Positions 46,466 through 55,822 of a stretch of 64,000 nt of DNA are shown piece after piece; position 1 is the first letter of the stretch, and each line of letters starts with the position of its first letter. Below the pieces are notes generated by a model. It saw nothing but the letters and a program-made list of their open reading frames with translations. It did not search any database and was not told the DNA's origin. Made by a program: the position numbers and the translations under genes. This DNA comes from Acaryochloris sp. CCMEE 5410 (GTDB lineage: Bacteria; Cyanobacteriota; Cyanobacteriia; Thermosynechococcales; Thermosynechococcaceae): contig NZ_AFEJ02000001.1 of assembly GCF_000238775.2 (NCBI RefSeq), positions 3,906,001 through 3,970,000 on the forward strand. Reading direction: 5' to 3'.

Positions 46466-47205
46466 TAACCTCCCAGTTATCGGTATTGGGGAGACTTCTA
46501 ATGGCTGCTGTCACTACAAATGACTTCGAAAATGCTCTTAAAACCGATGTACCATCGGCTGTTGGCCAGCCGCCTCAGTGCAAACTGTCCACCAAAACAG
46601 GGTTTCAATCAGGCTACACACATTTTTTGCAGCCATAGCGCAGGACGTTGCGGGACAGCATCATCCTTCGGGCTGCCTCATTTCTTGCGTTGCCATGCCA
46701 GTTGTGGGAAGAATGCCGAAAGTAGCCACCACTACACATGAATTGTTGGTAAGACGGCAAGAGCAAATGGCAGTTTATTTTGAAACCGAACTGTAAAAAG
46801 GGATGTTGCCTTCTACGTTCACTGTTTCCGTTGCAGTGTCGCTCATCCAGGATCTAAATGATCTCGATGGGGTTTTGGGGGCGAATGGGCACTTCTCTTG
46901 CGGAACTGGAAGAGCTTGCAGCTTGGAATGCCGAACTGGTCATACTAAGTGGTACTACAAGAGGTTAGTCTGAGGCGCTGCATTTTCGTTGTTAGGGGTA
47001 CTGTGGCATCGAAACCTGTAACAACGTTATGGCGACTGCGATAGTGATTTAGGCAAAAAAACAGCGAATTTATGGGTGGAGCGAGTTTTAGCCCTAGGTG
47101 GCTATTCTAGTTGCGGTGGTGCGATATCCTTCTTGCGAATGACAAACCTCACATCAGGCATTATTGCTGAAGCGGTCATCCAAAAAGGATCGGGAGTGGC
47201 AGAGG
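46466..47205. other. Gene-poor region with probable gene debris
   Basis: About 740 bp hold only short, overlapping frames without family resemblance. It adjoins the truncated SDR gene and probably contains remnants of deleted genes. No IS ends, RNA genes or direct repeats are apparent. Confidence 0.45.
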
Positions 47206-50200
47206 TCAGGCTTCATGAAGACTGTGATCTTCAATTGCCCCTAACGCTTTCAGCGTCGCTTGTTGAGCATGAGTGACACCTGTTATACCCGTGATATTCA
47301 TGCCTTCATAGGGGCCTGGCAAGTGCACCGTTCTCAAGCATTCCCCTGTATGAATATTCCAGAATTTGATGGTTTCATCACTCCCTCCACTGACGACCAT
47401 TTGACCGCAGGGACTAAAGACGACCGACCAGACAGAGCTGGTATGCCCGTGACAGATTTGGAGGCACTGGCCGGTCTGAATGTCCCAAATTCGAATGGTC
47501 TGATCAAAGCTACAGCTTGCTAAGAGGGTTCCATCCTGAGAAAAGTCAATGGCACTGATCAAATTCAGATGTCCAGTTAACTTATGACGGCACTGTAGGT
47601 CACTCAATGGTTGGAGGATCACCACTGGCTCACCAGCAGAAAAACTGGCTAGGAGATCACCCTGGGGTGAAAAGGCTAATTCGCCAACCCAGCCTGAATA
47701 TTCAAAGACTTCGCAACAGCTGCCATTCTCAACTTGCCAGAGTCGTAGTGTTTGGTCCATGCCGCCACTGGCGAGTAAACAGCCATCGGGCGAGAATGCA
47801 ACTGACCAAATCGCATTGCTGTGCCCTTGTAAACGTTGAGTACAGAGGCCAGCATTGACATCCCAGAGTTGCAAGTCTCCTAAGTCACTGGTGCAGGCGA
47901 GCAGATTACCGTCAGGGCTAAAGGTGATCGCTCGCGTGACATCAAAGGAAACGGGCAAGTTGGAATACAAGCGGTCGTTGTCTAAGTCCCATATTTTGAG
48001 CTTGTTGTCTTGAGCATATCCACCACTGGCCAGCAGATGTCCGTCTGGGCTAATAGCGACAGTCGACACAAAACCTTCTTGTTGATGGGCTTGTAGGCAA
48101 TCGCCCCTCTGGGTGTCCCAAAATCGAATCCATCCGTCTTGAGATCCACTAATGAGCCGATTCCCCTCTGGCGTAAAGACTAAAGACCAGACGGTATTGG
48201 TAAACCCCGAGAACGTTCTGAAACACTTACCCTTCGCAATATTCCAAAGACGAACGGATCGATCTTGACCGCCACTAGCCAATAGATTGCTGGAGTGAGC
48301 AAAAGCGACCGACCAGACCCAACTCGTATGATCCGTGAAGCAAGCGACACAATGACCGGAAGAGGTATCCCATAGTCGGATCGTGTTGTCTTGACTTCCA
48401 CTCGCGAGGGTTTGCCCATCGGCTGAGAAATCAACAGACACAATTGCATTGCTATGGCCAGATAAACTCATCAAGCACTGGCCAGACTGGATATCCCATA
48501 GGCGCATGGTTTTATCGTTGCTGCCACTGGCGAGATAATGGCTTGTAGGCGAAAAGGCAACCGACCACACCGTTTCGTTGTGTCCTTGAAAGGTGGTGAT
48601 GCACTGACCCGTCTCCAAATCCCAGAGCTTTATGGTGGAGTCCGCACTACTGCTGGCGAGATAGTGGCTTGTAGGCGAAAAGGCAACCGAATGAACCGGT
48701 GCATCATGCTCCTGCAGAACATTGAGGCAGCGACCCTCTGCAAGATTCCATAGACGAATCGTTTGGTCTGAACTGCAGCTGGCTAGAATATCACCCTCTC
48801 TGGAGAATGCAACGGACCAAATGGCATCCTGGTGCCCTGTCAAGGTATTAAGGCACTGTCCTGTATCGATATCCCAGATGCGAAGGGTGTGATCAAAACT
48901 ACCACTTGCGAGGCGATCGCCATTGGGAGAGAAGGCGATGGAGGAAATCCAGGCCGTATGCCCTTTTAGGGCTAACAGTTGTTGACCATTCGAGATTTGC
49001 CATAGATAAATATTGCCGTTGGCATCGGCAGCAGCCACGAGGGATTGAGCAGGGTTTAACGCGACGGCAAAGACCGCACCGAAAGTATGGGTGAACAGCG
49101 ATTGAGATAAATCTGACTCTGTGAAATTGACATGATGGAGCGAAATATCCTGTAGGTTGGCTTGCCAAATGGGGAGATGGGACAAATCATACCCACTGAG
49201 ATCTGTACCGATCTGGCGCAGTAAATTGATAATGTTGCCTGGTGTATAGCCTGCTTGCACGATAGGTTGATGTCGAAGGTGGTCTAGCAGTTTTGTGAGG
49301 TGATCGGCAATGGCTTGCGTATTGCCCAAGGTGATCAGCAGTTGGTCTAAGACGGGCTGCAAAATTAGACCGGTTTGGATATCTCGTAAATAATCTTTGG
49401 CTTGAGCTTTGACAATCGCGAGTTGACTGCATAAGGACACGTCTTGGCTGAGTAGCTCATAACTAATCTGCTGGGTGAGTTTGCGAATGACAAACTCCAT
49501 CACCACAGGCTGTTGAGTATATTGACCCCGTCGCGATTCAATTAAACACCGGGATACGAGGGATTCTAGTGCCTCTAAGAGATGGGCGGTGGTTATGGTG
49601 GGTATGAGGTCTGTTTTTAGGTCTAGGGTGGTGGTCCATTCTCGGTTGATGGCGAGCCAGTACATTAAAAGTCTTTCTAATGGAGAAAGTCGCTCAAACT
49701 GTTGATTCAGTAAACGTCGGACTCCGCTGAAAATAATGGTTTCTTCGGCTAGGAACTGGGCAATATCACTGTCAAATAGGTCATGAATGGAGCTGGCAGT
49801 AATCTTCAAGGCTAAGGGACTACAGCCATAAGATTCACATAGGGTTTGTTTCTCCTCAGCCGTTCCCTTTAACTGCTGATTCTTGACTAACGCCAGGGCC
49901 ATATCTAAAGCCCCACCAATGGTTAGGGACCGGACCGGTAGCTCGACGCCTTCGAACATTGCGATCTCAGCTGGCTTTTCTCGACTCGTGAGTAGCACAC
50001 AACTTTGGTGCTGGGATTCACCCACAACCCGGAATAGCTCTGCGTAGTCTTCATAGCCAGGTCGATAGTATCCCGTCTGCTGCTCTGGCTGCAAAATGGT
50101 TTCGATATTGTCCAGAACGACTAAACAGCGAGCAGTTTGCAGACATTGCAACAGCAGTCGTATATCTGTTTCTAAGGGTTGCTGATGGGACAGAAAAGGC

Positions 50201-50772
50201 ACCAGTTCTCCTAGTAAGGAGGTTAAATACGGGGCGTTACGCAGGGACCGCCAAATGATAAAGTCGAATTCCTGTTGCAGTTGCTGAGCTAATTTGACCG
50301 TTAGCGCGGTTTTGCCAATGCCGCCCATGCCCAGAATGCAAAGGAGCCGACAATGGTCAGTTCTCACCCACTGGCCCAAGGTGGCTAATTCTTCAACTCG
50401 GCCATGAAAGATGGAGACGTCCATGGCTTCCCCCCAATCTTGCTGAGGTCTTGAAATTGTTGTCGGGAGTGGTGTTTGATCCGCTGTTGGTTTAGGGGAG
50501 GGTGAAGTATAGTCTGATGATGTTAGATCAAGTCCAAAAGTATTGAAGTAAGCTTTCAGGGTTTTACGATCGACGGCATGTTTGCAGGCTCGAACTTTGC
50601 TGAGGGTGTTCGGGCTGAGCTGAGTCAGCTCTGTCAAATCTTCGATGGTGTAAGGTAATCCATTATTGTTGGCGGCTTCGAATTGGTGCTGGGCCTCTTG
50701 GAGTCGCTGCCAGCCCTGGGGAGAAAGAACCACACCTCGCTTACGTTGCGAACGGCTTTTGGCCCTAGACAT
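47206..50772 (-). CDS. NB-ARC STAND ATPase with 14 WD40 repeats
   Basis: Residues about 1-85 form a helix-turn-helix-like N-terminal domain (YTIEDLTELTQLSPNTLSKV). An NB-ARC ATPase follows: Walker A ILGMGGIGKTAL, Walker B CLVVLDNIETIL and VLLTSREKP. A short helical and pentapeptide-like linker (SGYDLSHLPIWQANLQDI) leads to 14 WD40 units from about residue 560 to 1160, such as GHTAWISSIAFSPNGDRLAS; that is two seven-bladed propellers. Such proteins are signalling or defence switches in multicellular and large-genome cyanobacteria; the trigger is unknown. No effector enzyme domain is recognisable. Confidence 0.93.
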   Translation of the reverse strand: MSRAKSRSQRKRGVVLSPQGWQRLQEAQHQFEAANNNGLPYTIEDLTELTQLSPNTLSKVRACKHAVDRKTLKAYFNTFGLDLTSSDYTSPSPKPTADQTPLPTTISRPQQDWGEAMDVSIFHGRVEELATLGQWVRTDHCRLLCILGMGGIGKTALTVKLAQQLQQEFDFIIWRSLRNAPYLTSLLGELVPFLSHQQPLETDIRLLLQCLQTARCLVVLDNIETILQPEQQTGYYRPGYEDYAELFRVVGESQHQSCVLLTSREKPAEIAMFEGVELPVRSLTIGGALDMALALVKNQQLKGTAEEKQTLCESYGCSPLALKITASSIHDLFDSDIAQFLAEETIIFSGVRRLLNQQFERLSPLERLLMYWLAINREWTTTLDLKTDLIPTITTAHLLEALESLVSRCLIESRRGQYTQQPVVMEFVIRKLTQQISYELLSQDVSLCSQLAIVKAQAKDYLRDIQTGLILQPVLDQLLITLGNTQAIADHLTKLLDHLRHQPIVQAGYTPGNIINLLRQIGTDLSGYDLSHLPIWQANLQDISLHHVNFTESDLSQSLFTHTFGAVFAVALNPAQSLVAAADANGNIYLWQISNGQQLLALKGHTAWISSIAFSPNGDRLASGSFDHTLRIWDIDTGQCLNTLTGHQDAIWSVAFSREGDILASCSSDQTIRLWNLAEGRCLNVLQEHDAPVHSVAFSPTSHYLASSSADSTIKLWDLETGQCITTFQGHNETVWSVAFSPTSHYLASGSNDKTMRLWDIQSGQCLMSLSGHSNAIVSVDFSADGQTLASGSQDNTIRLWDTSSGHCVACFTDHTSWVWSVAFAHSSNLLASGGQDRSVRLWNIAKGKCFRTFSGFTNTVWSLVFTPEGNRLISGSQDGWIRFWDTQRGDCLQAHQQEGFVSTVAISPDGHLLASGGYAQDNKLKIWDLDNDRLYSNLPVSFDVTRAITFSPDGNLLACTSDLGDLQLWDVNAGLCTQRLQGHSNAIWSVAFSPDGCLLASGGMDQTLRLWQVENGSCCEVFEYSGWVGELAFSPQGDLLASFSAGEPVVILQPLSDLQCRHKLTGHLNLISAIDFSQDGTLLASCSFDQTIRIWDIQTGQCLQICHGHTSSVWSVVFSPCGQMVVSGGSDETIKFWNIHTGECLRTVHLPGPYEGMNITGITGVTHAQQATLKALGAIEDHSLHEA

Positions 50773-51333
50773 CGGCGATATCTCCCTTGCTAGCCATGTG
50801 CCTTCCTATAAGCGGCCGCTGATAGCCCCATTTTAGGTGAAATCTGTGTTTGAATTCCTAAAGTTCACAGCCGCTGAAAAGCTTTCGCTAATTCAATTTC
50901 ACCAGTTTTTATTAAAGTTGAGGCTTAAGTTGGGGGCTTAACTTGTTATCTTGCATGGACGAGCGGTTGATTGTGCTGCACTGTATCAGTATTGGTGATA
51001 TCAGGATTGGTTGGTATTTGCGACCGGAAGCCTCTTTCAAGAGATTGATGCAGACCGAAAGCAACTGACCCAAAAAATTTATTATCCAAGTGACTCCCCT
51101 GAATGCATGGTCTCTCCCCATTCATTTGCCCAGTGAAGCGAATCACCTAAATTGAGGAAAAAAAATATGGTTTTAGTTCTAGAAACCCTGAATTAGCGAT
51201 CTCATGAATCAACGGGTTGGTTCGTGTTGATCTGGGTAAAAGCGGTTTGGGATTTACATATTGGCTCTACGAAGACAGCGGTAGCCAAATATAAGTTTCT
51301 TTTTTGCATATTTTTTTAAGTCGGAGAATGATC
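50773..51333. other. Intergenic region, no gene seen
   Basis: About 560 bp between the NB-ARC/WD40 gene and the DUF4347 gene. A 69-codon minus frame (50912-51121) lacks family resemblance and start signals. No repeats or RNA genes are visible. Confidence 0.45.
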
Positions 51334-51786
51334 ATGCCACACACTGCATTGCCCCCCAACGTATTGCCTGGACTGACTGTTGCGTCTATGCAGTCTTCTG
51401 ACCCGTCTTCGATCGTGATCATTGATGCAGCGGTAGATCAGTACCGTTATTTGTTGATGAGCCCGCTTGACGGTATGGCAGTACATATTCTTAATGGGCA
51501 GGAAGATGGTATTGCCCAAATTGTATCTCTGTTGAAGCAGCACCAACGGTTGTCGAGACTGTTCTTATTCTGTCAGGGAGCGTCTAGCCAGCTTATTTTG
51601 GGTAAGACTGCTTTAAGTGATACCAATCTGTGGATGTATGCAGATACCATTAGAGAATGGCGCCACTATTTTGCTCAAGATGCTGAAATTTTAATTCATG
51701 GATGTAACCTGAATACGAATCGAATGGGTCAAGCTTTGATCTCGTGGTTGGGCTTGCTGGCAAGGGTCTGTGTACAGGTTGTCTAA
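51334..51786 (+). CDS. Short DUF4347-domain protein, probably truncated
   Basis: The ATG at 51334 is preceded by GGAG by 7 bp; upstream TTG (51304) and ATG (51328) are less well placed. The product matches the DUF4347 domain: VIIDAAVDQYRYLLMSPLDG, VHILNGQEDGIAQIVSLLKQ, LFLFCQGASSQLILGKTAL and ILIHGCNLNT. DUF4347 normally begins very large secreted repeat proteins, yet this frame ends directly after the domain in an atypical tail (LGLLARVCVQVV). It is probably the 5' remnant of a larger gene. Confidence 0.75.
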   Translation: MPHTALPPNVLPGLTVASMQSSDPSSIVIIDAAVDQYRYLLMSPLDGMAVHILNGQEDGIAQIVSLLKQHQRLSRLFLFCQGASSQLILGKTALSDTNLWMYADTIREWRHYFAQDAEILIHGCNLNTNRMGQALISWLGLLARVCVQVV

Positions 51787-51809
51787 CGTCTGCTCGTTGA
51801 TCGGGGGCT

Positions 51810-52370
51810 TTACCCTAATCGACCTCCATCATTCCATTGGCCAAAGCGCTTGCCTGCAGCGGTCTTGGAGATAAAATTTTTCAGGCGTTTATCAAAGTCT
51901 TCTGGCCGCTTTCGCATTTCTTCGATATATCCGATGCGTACTCTGATGTAGAGATCGGGGAAGGTCTTGAAGTGGGTCCATGCCTTGGGCTCTGCCTGGA
52001 TGGCTGTGATGATGTCATCGGCAATATCAAACGGTAATGACAGATCTGGCAGCTTTTTTTGTCCGGCTGAGGTCATCAACCCCAATTTAATCAAGCGTCG
52101 AGTCCGTTCTTTGTTAAGTTCAGTCCAGTGGCTGCGGGGGCGACGGGGGGTAAATCGCTGGGCTTTTTCAACGCTGGAAATGCGTTTGGCAATCCCGTCG
52201 ATCCAGCCAAAACAAATAGCTTCTTCAACAGAGTCGAGGTAAGAAACCGTCGGGACTCCAGGCCGATCGTCCGAGAGTAACCAAATCTCAGATGCGGATT
52301 GATGATGTTGGGTGAGCCAATCTCGCCACTCTTTTCGGCTGGTGGCTTTGAAGGTTACCGTTACCTGCAT
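51810..52370 (-). CDS. YdeI/OmpD-associated family protein
   Basis: The 186-residue protein has EWRDWLTQHHQSASEIWLL, SVEEAICFGWIDGIAKRI and RFTPRRPRSHWTELNKERTR, the conserved blocks of the YdeI/OmdA family (bacteriocin-protection-related, function unclear). The C-terminal half includes a helical segment around DIITAIQAEP. It lies alone between the DUF4347 remnant and an IS element. Confidence 0.9.
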   Translation of the reverse strand: MQVTVTFKATSRKEWRDWLTQHHQSASEIWLLSDDRPGVPTVSYLDSVEEAICFGWIDGIAKRISSVEKAQRFTPRRPRSHWTELNKERTRRLIKLGLMTSAGQKKLPDLSLPFDIADDIITAIQAEPKAWTHFKTFPDLYIRVRIGYIEEMRKRPEDFDKRLKNFISKTAAGKRFGQWNDGGRLG

Positions 52371-52462
52371 AAATAAACGGCCAATGTTGTTACATTACGG
52401 TTCACCATGGAGCTGGCAGTTGATGACTGTTGCTAGAAGTGTATAGCCTGCAAACTACTATA

Positions 52463-53715
52463 GGGCACTTCGAAAAATAGAATTGAATGCTTCCAAGGAC
52501 ATTACAAAAGCTCAATCAAACTTGGAGCAGCCCAATGAACTTGCAAAAGTCTGCATTTAAGGGCAAACCAGCTCCCCATCTTGCCTGATTGGGGCTGTTT
52601 AGGCATACTGATTCTGTAAAATCTGCAGTTCCTTCTTACGCCAAAACACATAGCGCCTTACGTTATAGGCCAAATCCTTCAGACCGAGTTGAGCGCGGAC
52701 TCGCTGAATGCCAATACAACGAACCTGCTTGCCTCCTAAATTCATCACCCATGCCCCAAAAACATGTTCAACCTTAGCGCGCACCTTCGATTTACCCCGA
52801 TTCGTTTCTTTCTGCTCTTCGGTTAACGGATGATGGCGATATCCTCGCTCATGAATTTGGCTGATATAGCCAATGGATTCGAGTCCAGCTTCTAACGCTT
52901 CGCTGCGATAGGCACTGTCAGCCCAAATCTCATCGGCGTCATTCTCTACATCCAAGATGTCGCAAAATGGCTGGGAGTCATGGACGGATGCGTCAGTCAC
53001 CTGATGCTGGCGGATAAACCCATACTCAGCGTCGATGTTGATATGGTTTTTGTAGCCAAAGTGGCTTTTGCCATTCTTTTTTGTCCATCGGGCGTCGGTG
53101 TCTTTATGAGACTGTTTATGAGGTTTATCTTTCCACTCTGGGGGGATGTTGCCTTGTTTGATCTGTTTGTTCTCTTCGCGAGTATTGCGTTGAATCGGAA
53201 CTGGCACCAGGGTTGCATCCATGATTTGCCCTCCTTTGGCGGTATAGCCACACCCTGCTAAATACTCGTTAAAAGTTTTAAAAAGCGTCTCGATTAAATC
53301 GGCGTCACTTAGGCTCTGGCGAAACAGCCATACGGTCGTTGAATCAGGGACTTCATCATCGGCAGACAAACCTAGAAATCGGCGGAATGAAAGTCTGTCA
53401 TGGGTTTGATACTCTAATTCCTCATCACTCAGGTTGTACAGTTGCTGGAGGATTAACAGCTTCAATAGCAACAGTCTATCGATGGGTTTGCGACCTGCTT
53501 GGCTTTTGCGCTTTGGCTGCGGAAGTTGTTCTAGGCAGTTGTGGCAGATGTCCCAGTCTATGAGGCGATTGATCTCACTTAAGTTGTCTTTGCGTGCTTC
53601 TAGCTGCTCGCGGCGATGTTTGATTCTGCCAAAGCCTTTGGATTGCATGGCCAACTATCCTGTCAGGGCTGGGTCATATTCTCAATATTAAGGCGTTCTA
53701 TTTTTCGAAGTGCCC
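52463..53715 (-). mobile_element. IS5-family insertion sequence (about 1.25 kb)
   Basis: The ends are inverted repeats beginning GGGCACTTCGAAAAATAGAA, identical over 20 bp at both termini. The flanks (CTATA at left, TCTAG at right) suggest a CTA-type short duplication, but the exact boundary is ambiguous by one to three bases. The transposase within is intact. Confidence 0.85.
52599..53654 (-). CDS. IS5-family transposase (intact)
   Basis: The 351-residue transposase has the IS5-type N-terminal domain (LLLLKLLILQQLYNLSDEEL, RLSFRRFLGL), then the DDE domain with MDATLVPVPIQRN (first Asp), EIWADSAYRSE (second Asp) and RAKVEHVFGAWV (Glu). The middle KNGKSHFGYKNHINIDAEYG is diagnostic. No frameshift or stop interrupts it. 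Confidence 0.95.
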   Translation of the reverse strand: MAMQSKGFGRIKHRREQLEARKDNLSEINRLIDWDICHNCLEQLPQPKRKSQAGRKPIDRLLLLKLLILQQLYNLSDEELEYQTHDRLSFRRFLGLSADDEVPDSTTVWLFRQSLSDADLIETLFKTFNEYLAGCGYTAKGGQIMDATLVPVPIQRNTREENKQIKQGNIPPEWKDKPHKQSHKDTDARWTKKNGKSHFGYKNHINIDAEYGFIRQHQVTDASVHDSQPFCDILDVENDADEIWADSAYRSEALEAGLESIGYISQIHERGYRHHPLTEEQKETNRGKSKVRAKVEHVFGAWVMNLGGKQVRCIGIQRVRAQLGLKDLAYNVRRYVFWRKKELQILQNQYA

Positions 53716-53847
53716 TCTAGCGTTCTGCCTACCAGTGTTGGGATTCCAGCTTAAACTGATACTTGTCGCTTCAGTGTAATCCTGACAAGATATGGATTCC
53801 TTGTAAGCGTCTAGGCAGGTTTCGTGATGTTCCTAGAGCTGAACAGG

Positions 53848-54672
53848 TTAGATGATGGATTCAACACTAATCCCTAAGACTCGACGGGCCTTATCCCTAA
53901 TCTCTTGGCGGCGATCTTTATGTACTGCAAAATAGTTGGTTGTGCGGCGTGGATAGAGATGACTCTCAAGGAAGCCTGCTTCTGTTAGCCCATGGTCGTT
54001 GTGGGCCAGACGATTGGGCACCAAGATAGCGTAGTGGCGCTGATTGAAATACCCAAACAAGTCTTTTTTGGCGTCACTGAAATCGGATGGGATAGGCGCA
54101 CTTTCAAACATGACTGTCGGACTGCTGCGTGAAAGAATGCCGATGGCTCCACGAAGCGCTCCCAGTTCGGCCCCCTCGATGTCAATCTTGATCACGTCAA
54201 CTTCGGTATCGCTGGCGATCAAATTATCCAAGCGCTTGATCGGCACCTGAATTTCTCGGATCTGGTTACTGCTGGGCCGGTTGATAGAGCTGTAGCCAGT
54301 TTGTTTGAGGTCGATAAAAAACTCAATTTCGCCTTCTTCTTCTCCTACGGCACAGGCATGTACCACAACTTTTGGAAACTTGCAGCGTAGCTGTTCTGCT
54401 TTTTCAGGTATGGCTTCTACGGCAATGATATTCACTGTTGCATCGTATCGTTGAACGGCTGAGGTGATGCTGCCAATATGGGCACCAATATCGAGAAATG
54501 TTCTGTTGGGGTCGCAGATGGAGCAAACCAAGCGCCCGGCTAGCTGATCATTGGCAATGGTGCCTACCGCTTCTGACTGTGTAATTGCCGCCCGTAATAA
54601 ATCGAGTTTCTCTCTGGAGAACATCGCGAGGTCGCCGAAACGGTTGCCAAGAAGTATCTGCTTAAGATTCAT
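53848..54672 (-). CDS. FkbM-family methyltransferase
   Basis: The 274-residue protein has the SAM-binding FLDIGAHIGSITSAVQRY, the acidic loop IIAVEAIPEKAEQLRCKF, and VDVIKIDIEGAELGALRGA, the hallmark DxExxE of FkbM methyltransferases. These enzymes methylate hydroxyls in polysaccharides or secondary metabolites. No glycosyltransferase or biosynthetic gene is adjacent, so the acceptor is unknown. Confidence 0.93.
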   Translation of the reverse strand: MNLKQILLGNRFGDLAMFSREKLDLLRAAITQSEAVGTIANDQLAGRLVCSICDPNRTFLDIGAHIGSITSAVQRYDATVNIIAVEAIPEKAEQLRCKFPKVVVHACAVGEEEGEIEFFIDLKQTGYSSINRPSSNQIREIQVPIKRLDNLIASDTEVDVIKIDIEGAELGALRGAIGILSRSSPTVMFESAPIPSDFSDAKKDLFGYFNQRHYAILVPNRLAHNDHGLTEAGFLESHLYPRRTTNYFAVHKDRRQEIRDKARRVLGISVESII

Positions 54673-54819
54673 AGGGGCTTACCCATTGGGTTCGGTTGCG
54701 ACCTGCGGACCATTATAGGGATGGTAGCCGATACTTCTGGGAGATGGCGCGGATCCTGCACACCAGGCCAGTTTGACACCTGGAATACTGTGTTATGATA
54801 CCCAGACTGAAATCCCTTG

Positions 54820-55374
54820 TCATAAGGAATTAGGAAGATGGGTGCTGATGAGCTGTTGTAAGTTGAGATGGCCACAGGCCGGTTGGAAACCATCGCAAAT
54901 CTGTTCAAATTCCAACAAGGCAATATAAGGATCGCCCTTTAACCCAAGGATTTGGGCAAAAGCAGGTTCCGTTTTGATGCCCTTTTGCTTGAGTTGCTGT
55001 ACTGCAATTCTAAGACTTGGCTCCAATTTAAGTAGGCGTTGCTCTATCCTGAAATGACGAATGCCCCACTGCTGCTCGGTTGGGACAGTTTGACAGAATA
55101 ATTCAATATCCCATCCCATCGCCTTGAATTGAACCATCACTGAAGGTAAATTCTGAGCGGCAGAATCGTAGCACCGATAACCCTCTAACCTGCCAAAATT
55201 CTCGTGAGAATAGTGGCGGAACTGGGATAGATCGTCAGCGGAGCAAGCAATATCAATATCACTGGTGTCAACGTCAAGATGCAGGGGCGGTGTCCCAATC
55301 ACACACGGCTTAAATGGGTGAAGAACGCTAAGTAAGCTGAGTTCGTCAAGAACATGCTCAAATTCTGGTTTCAT
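54820..55374 (-). CDS. DUF4269 nucleotidyltransferase-like protein
   Basis: ATG at 55374 is preferred; a TTG at 55395 is in frame. The protein has IGTPPLHLDVDTSDIDIACS near residue 27, the G-T-x-x-x-x-x-(D)xxxSDxDI signature of DUF4269, a family with a nucleotidyltransferase-like fold. A C-terminal helical part includes GLKGDPYIALLEFE. The function is unknown. It is transcribed in the same direction as the FkbM gene 147 bp downstream. Confidence 0.88.
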   Translation of the reverse strand: MKPEFEHVLDELSLLSVLHPFKPCVIGTPPLHLDVDTSDIDIACSADDLSQFRHYSHENFGRLEGYRCYDSAAQNLPSVMVQFKAMGWDIELFCQTVPTEQQWGIRHFRIEQRLLKLEPSLRIAVQQLKQKGIKTEPAFAQILGLKGDPYIALLEFEQICDGFQPACGHLNLQQLISTHLPNSL

Positions 55375-55504
55375 GGATGGTTGACTCGATGCCAAGTCCT
55401 AAGCAGACCGACTATCAGCGTCATTAGAAGGCTACAGTGGTTGGTCAGTCAGTGCCCTGGAATGAAAAAAGCTACACTGATGATCGAATGATACCAAAGC
55501 TGTC

Positions 55505-55789
55505 TTAAGGGTTGACTGGAGTCTCTGGCTGAATTCGTATGACTCTATCAATTCTCACACAAGGTAAGCCAGCGCTACGTAAAGCGTTGATGAGTGAGTC
55601 TGAATGGTCAATTCTCTTAGGCGGGACTAGTCTACTAATATGGCGTTCTTCCACGGTATCCACTTCAATCCATTGAATATCTCGCCATGGCACTGGCCCC
55701 AGTAAACCTGTTTCAAGATTAACCAGATGTTGGTATGAATAGTGAGTGCTCCCACGGTGTTGGCTCGGCATCACCAGACCATTGCACAC
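55505..55789 (-). CDS. Hypothetical protein (94 aa)
   Basis: The frame from a GTG at 55789 (or ATG at 55771) encodes a soluble protein ending in VRIDRVIRIQPETPVNP. The middle, LVNLETGLLGPVPWRDIQWI, looks like folded protein rather than chance sequence. I recognise no domain. It lies directly upstream of the IS4-family element. Confidence 0.5.
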   Translation of the reverse strand: MCNGLVMPSQHRGSTHYSYQHLVNLETGLLGPVPWRDIQWIEVDTVEERHISRLVPPKRIDHSDSLINALRSAGLPCVRIDRVIRIQPETPVNP

Positions 55790-55822
55790 GAGTTAGAAGG
55801 TTGAATGTTTTGAGGACATTCA

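Noticed and set aside
46466-47205. Plus-strand ORFs of 60-70 codons in the debris region
   Set aside because: Overlapping frames with no family likeness or ribosome-binding site; more likely decayed sequence.
47260-49168. Plus- and minus-strand ORFs within the WD40 gene
   Set aside because: Shadow frames of the repeated WD40 coding sequence.
50912-51146. Two overlapping minus-strand frames upstream of the DUF4347 gene
   Set aside because: No start signal, no recognisable family and mutual overlap.
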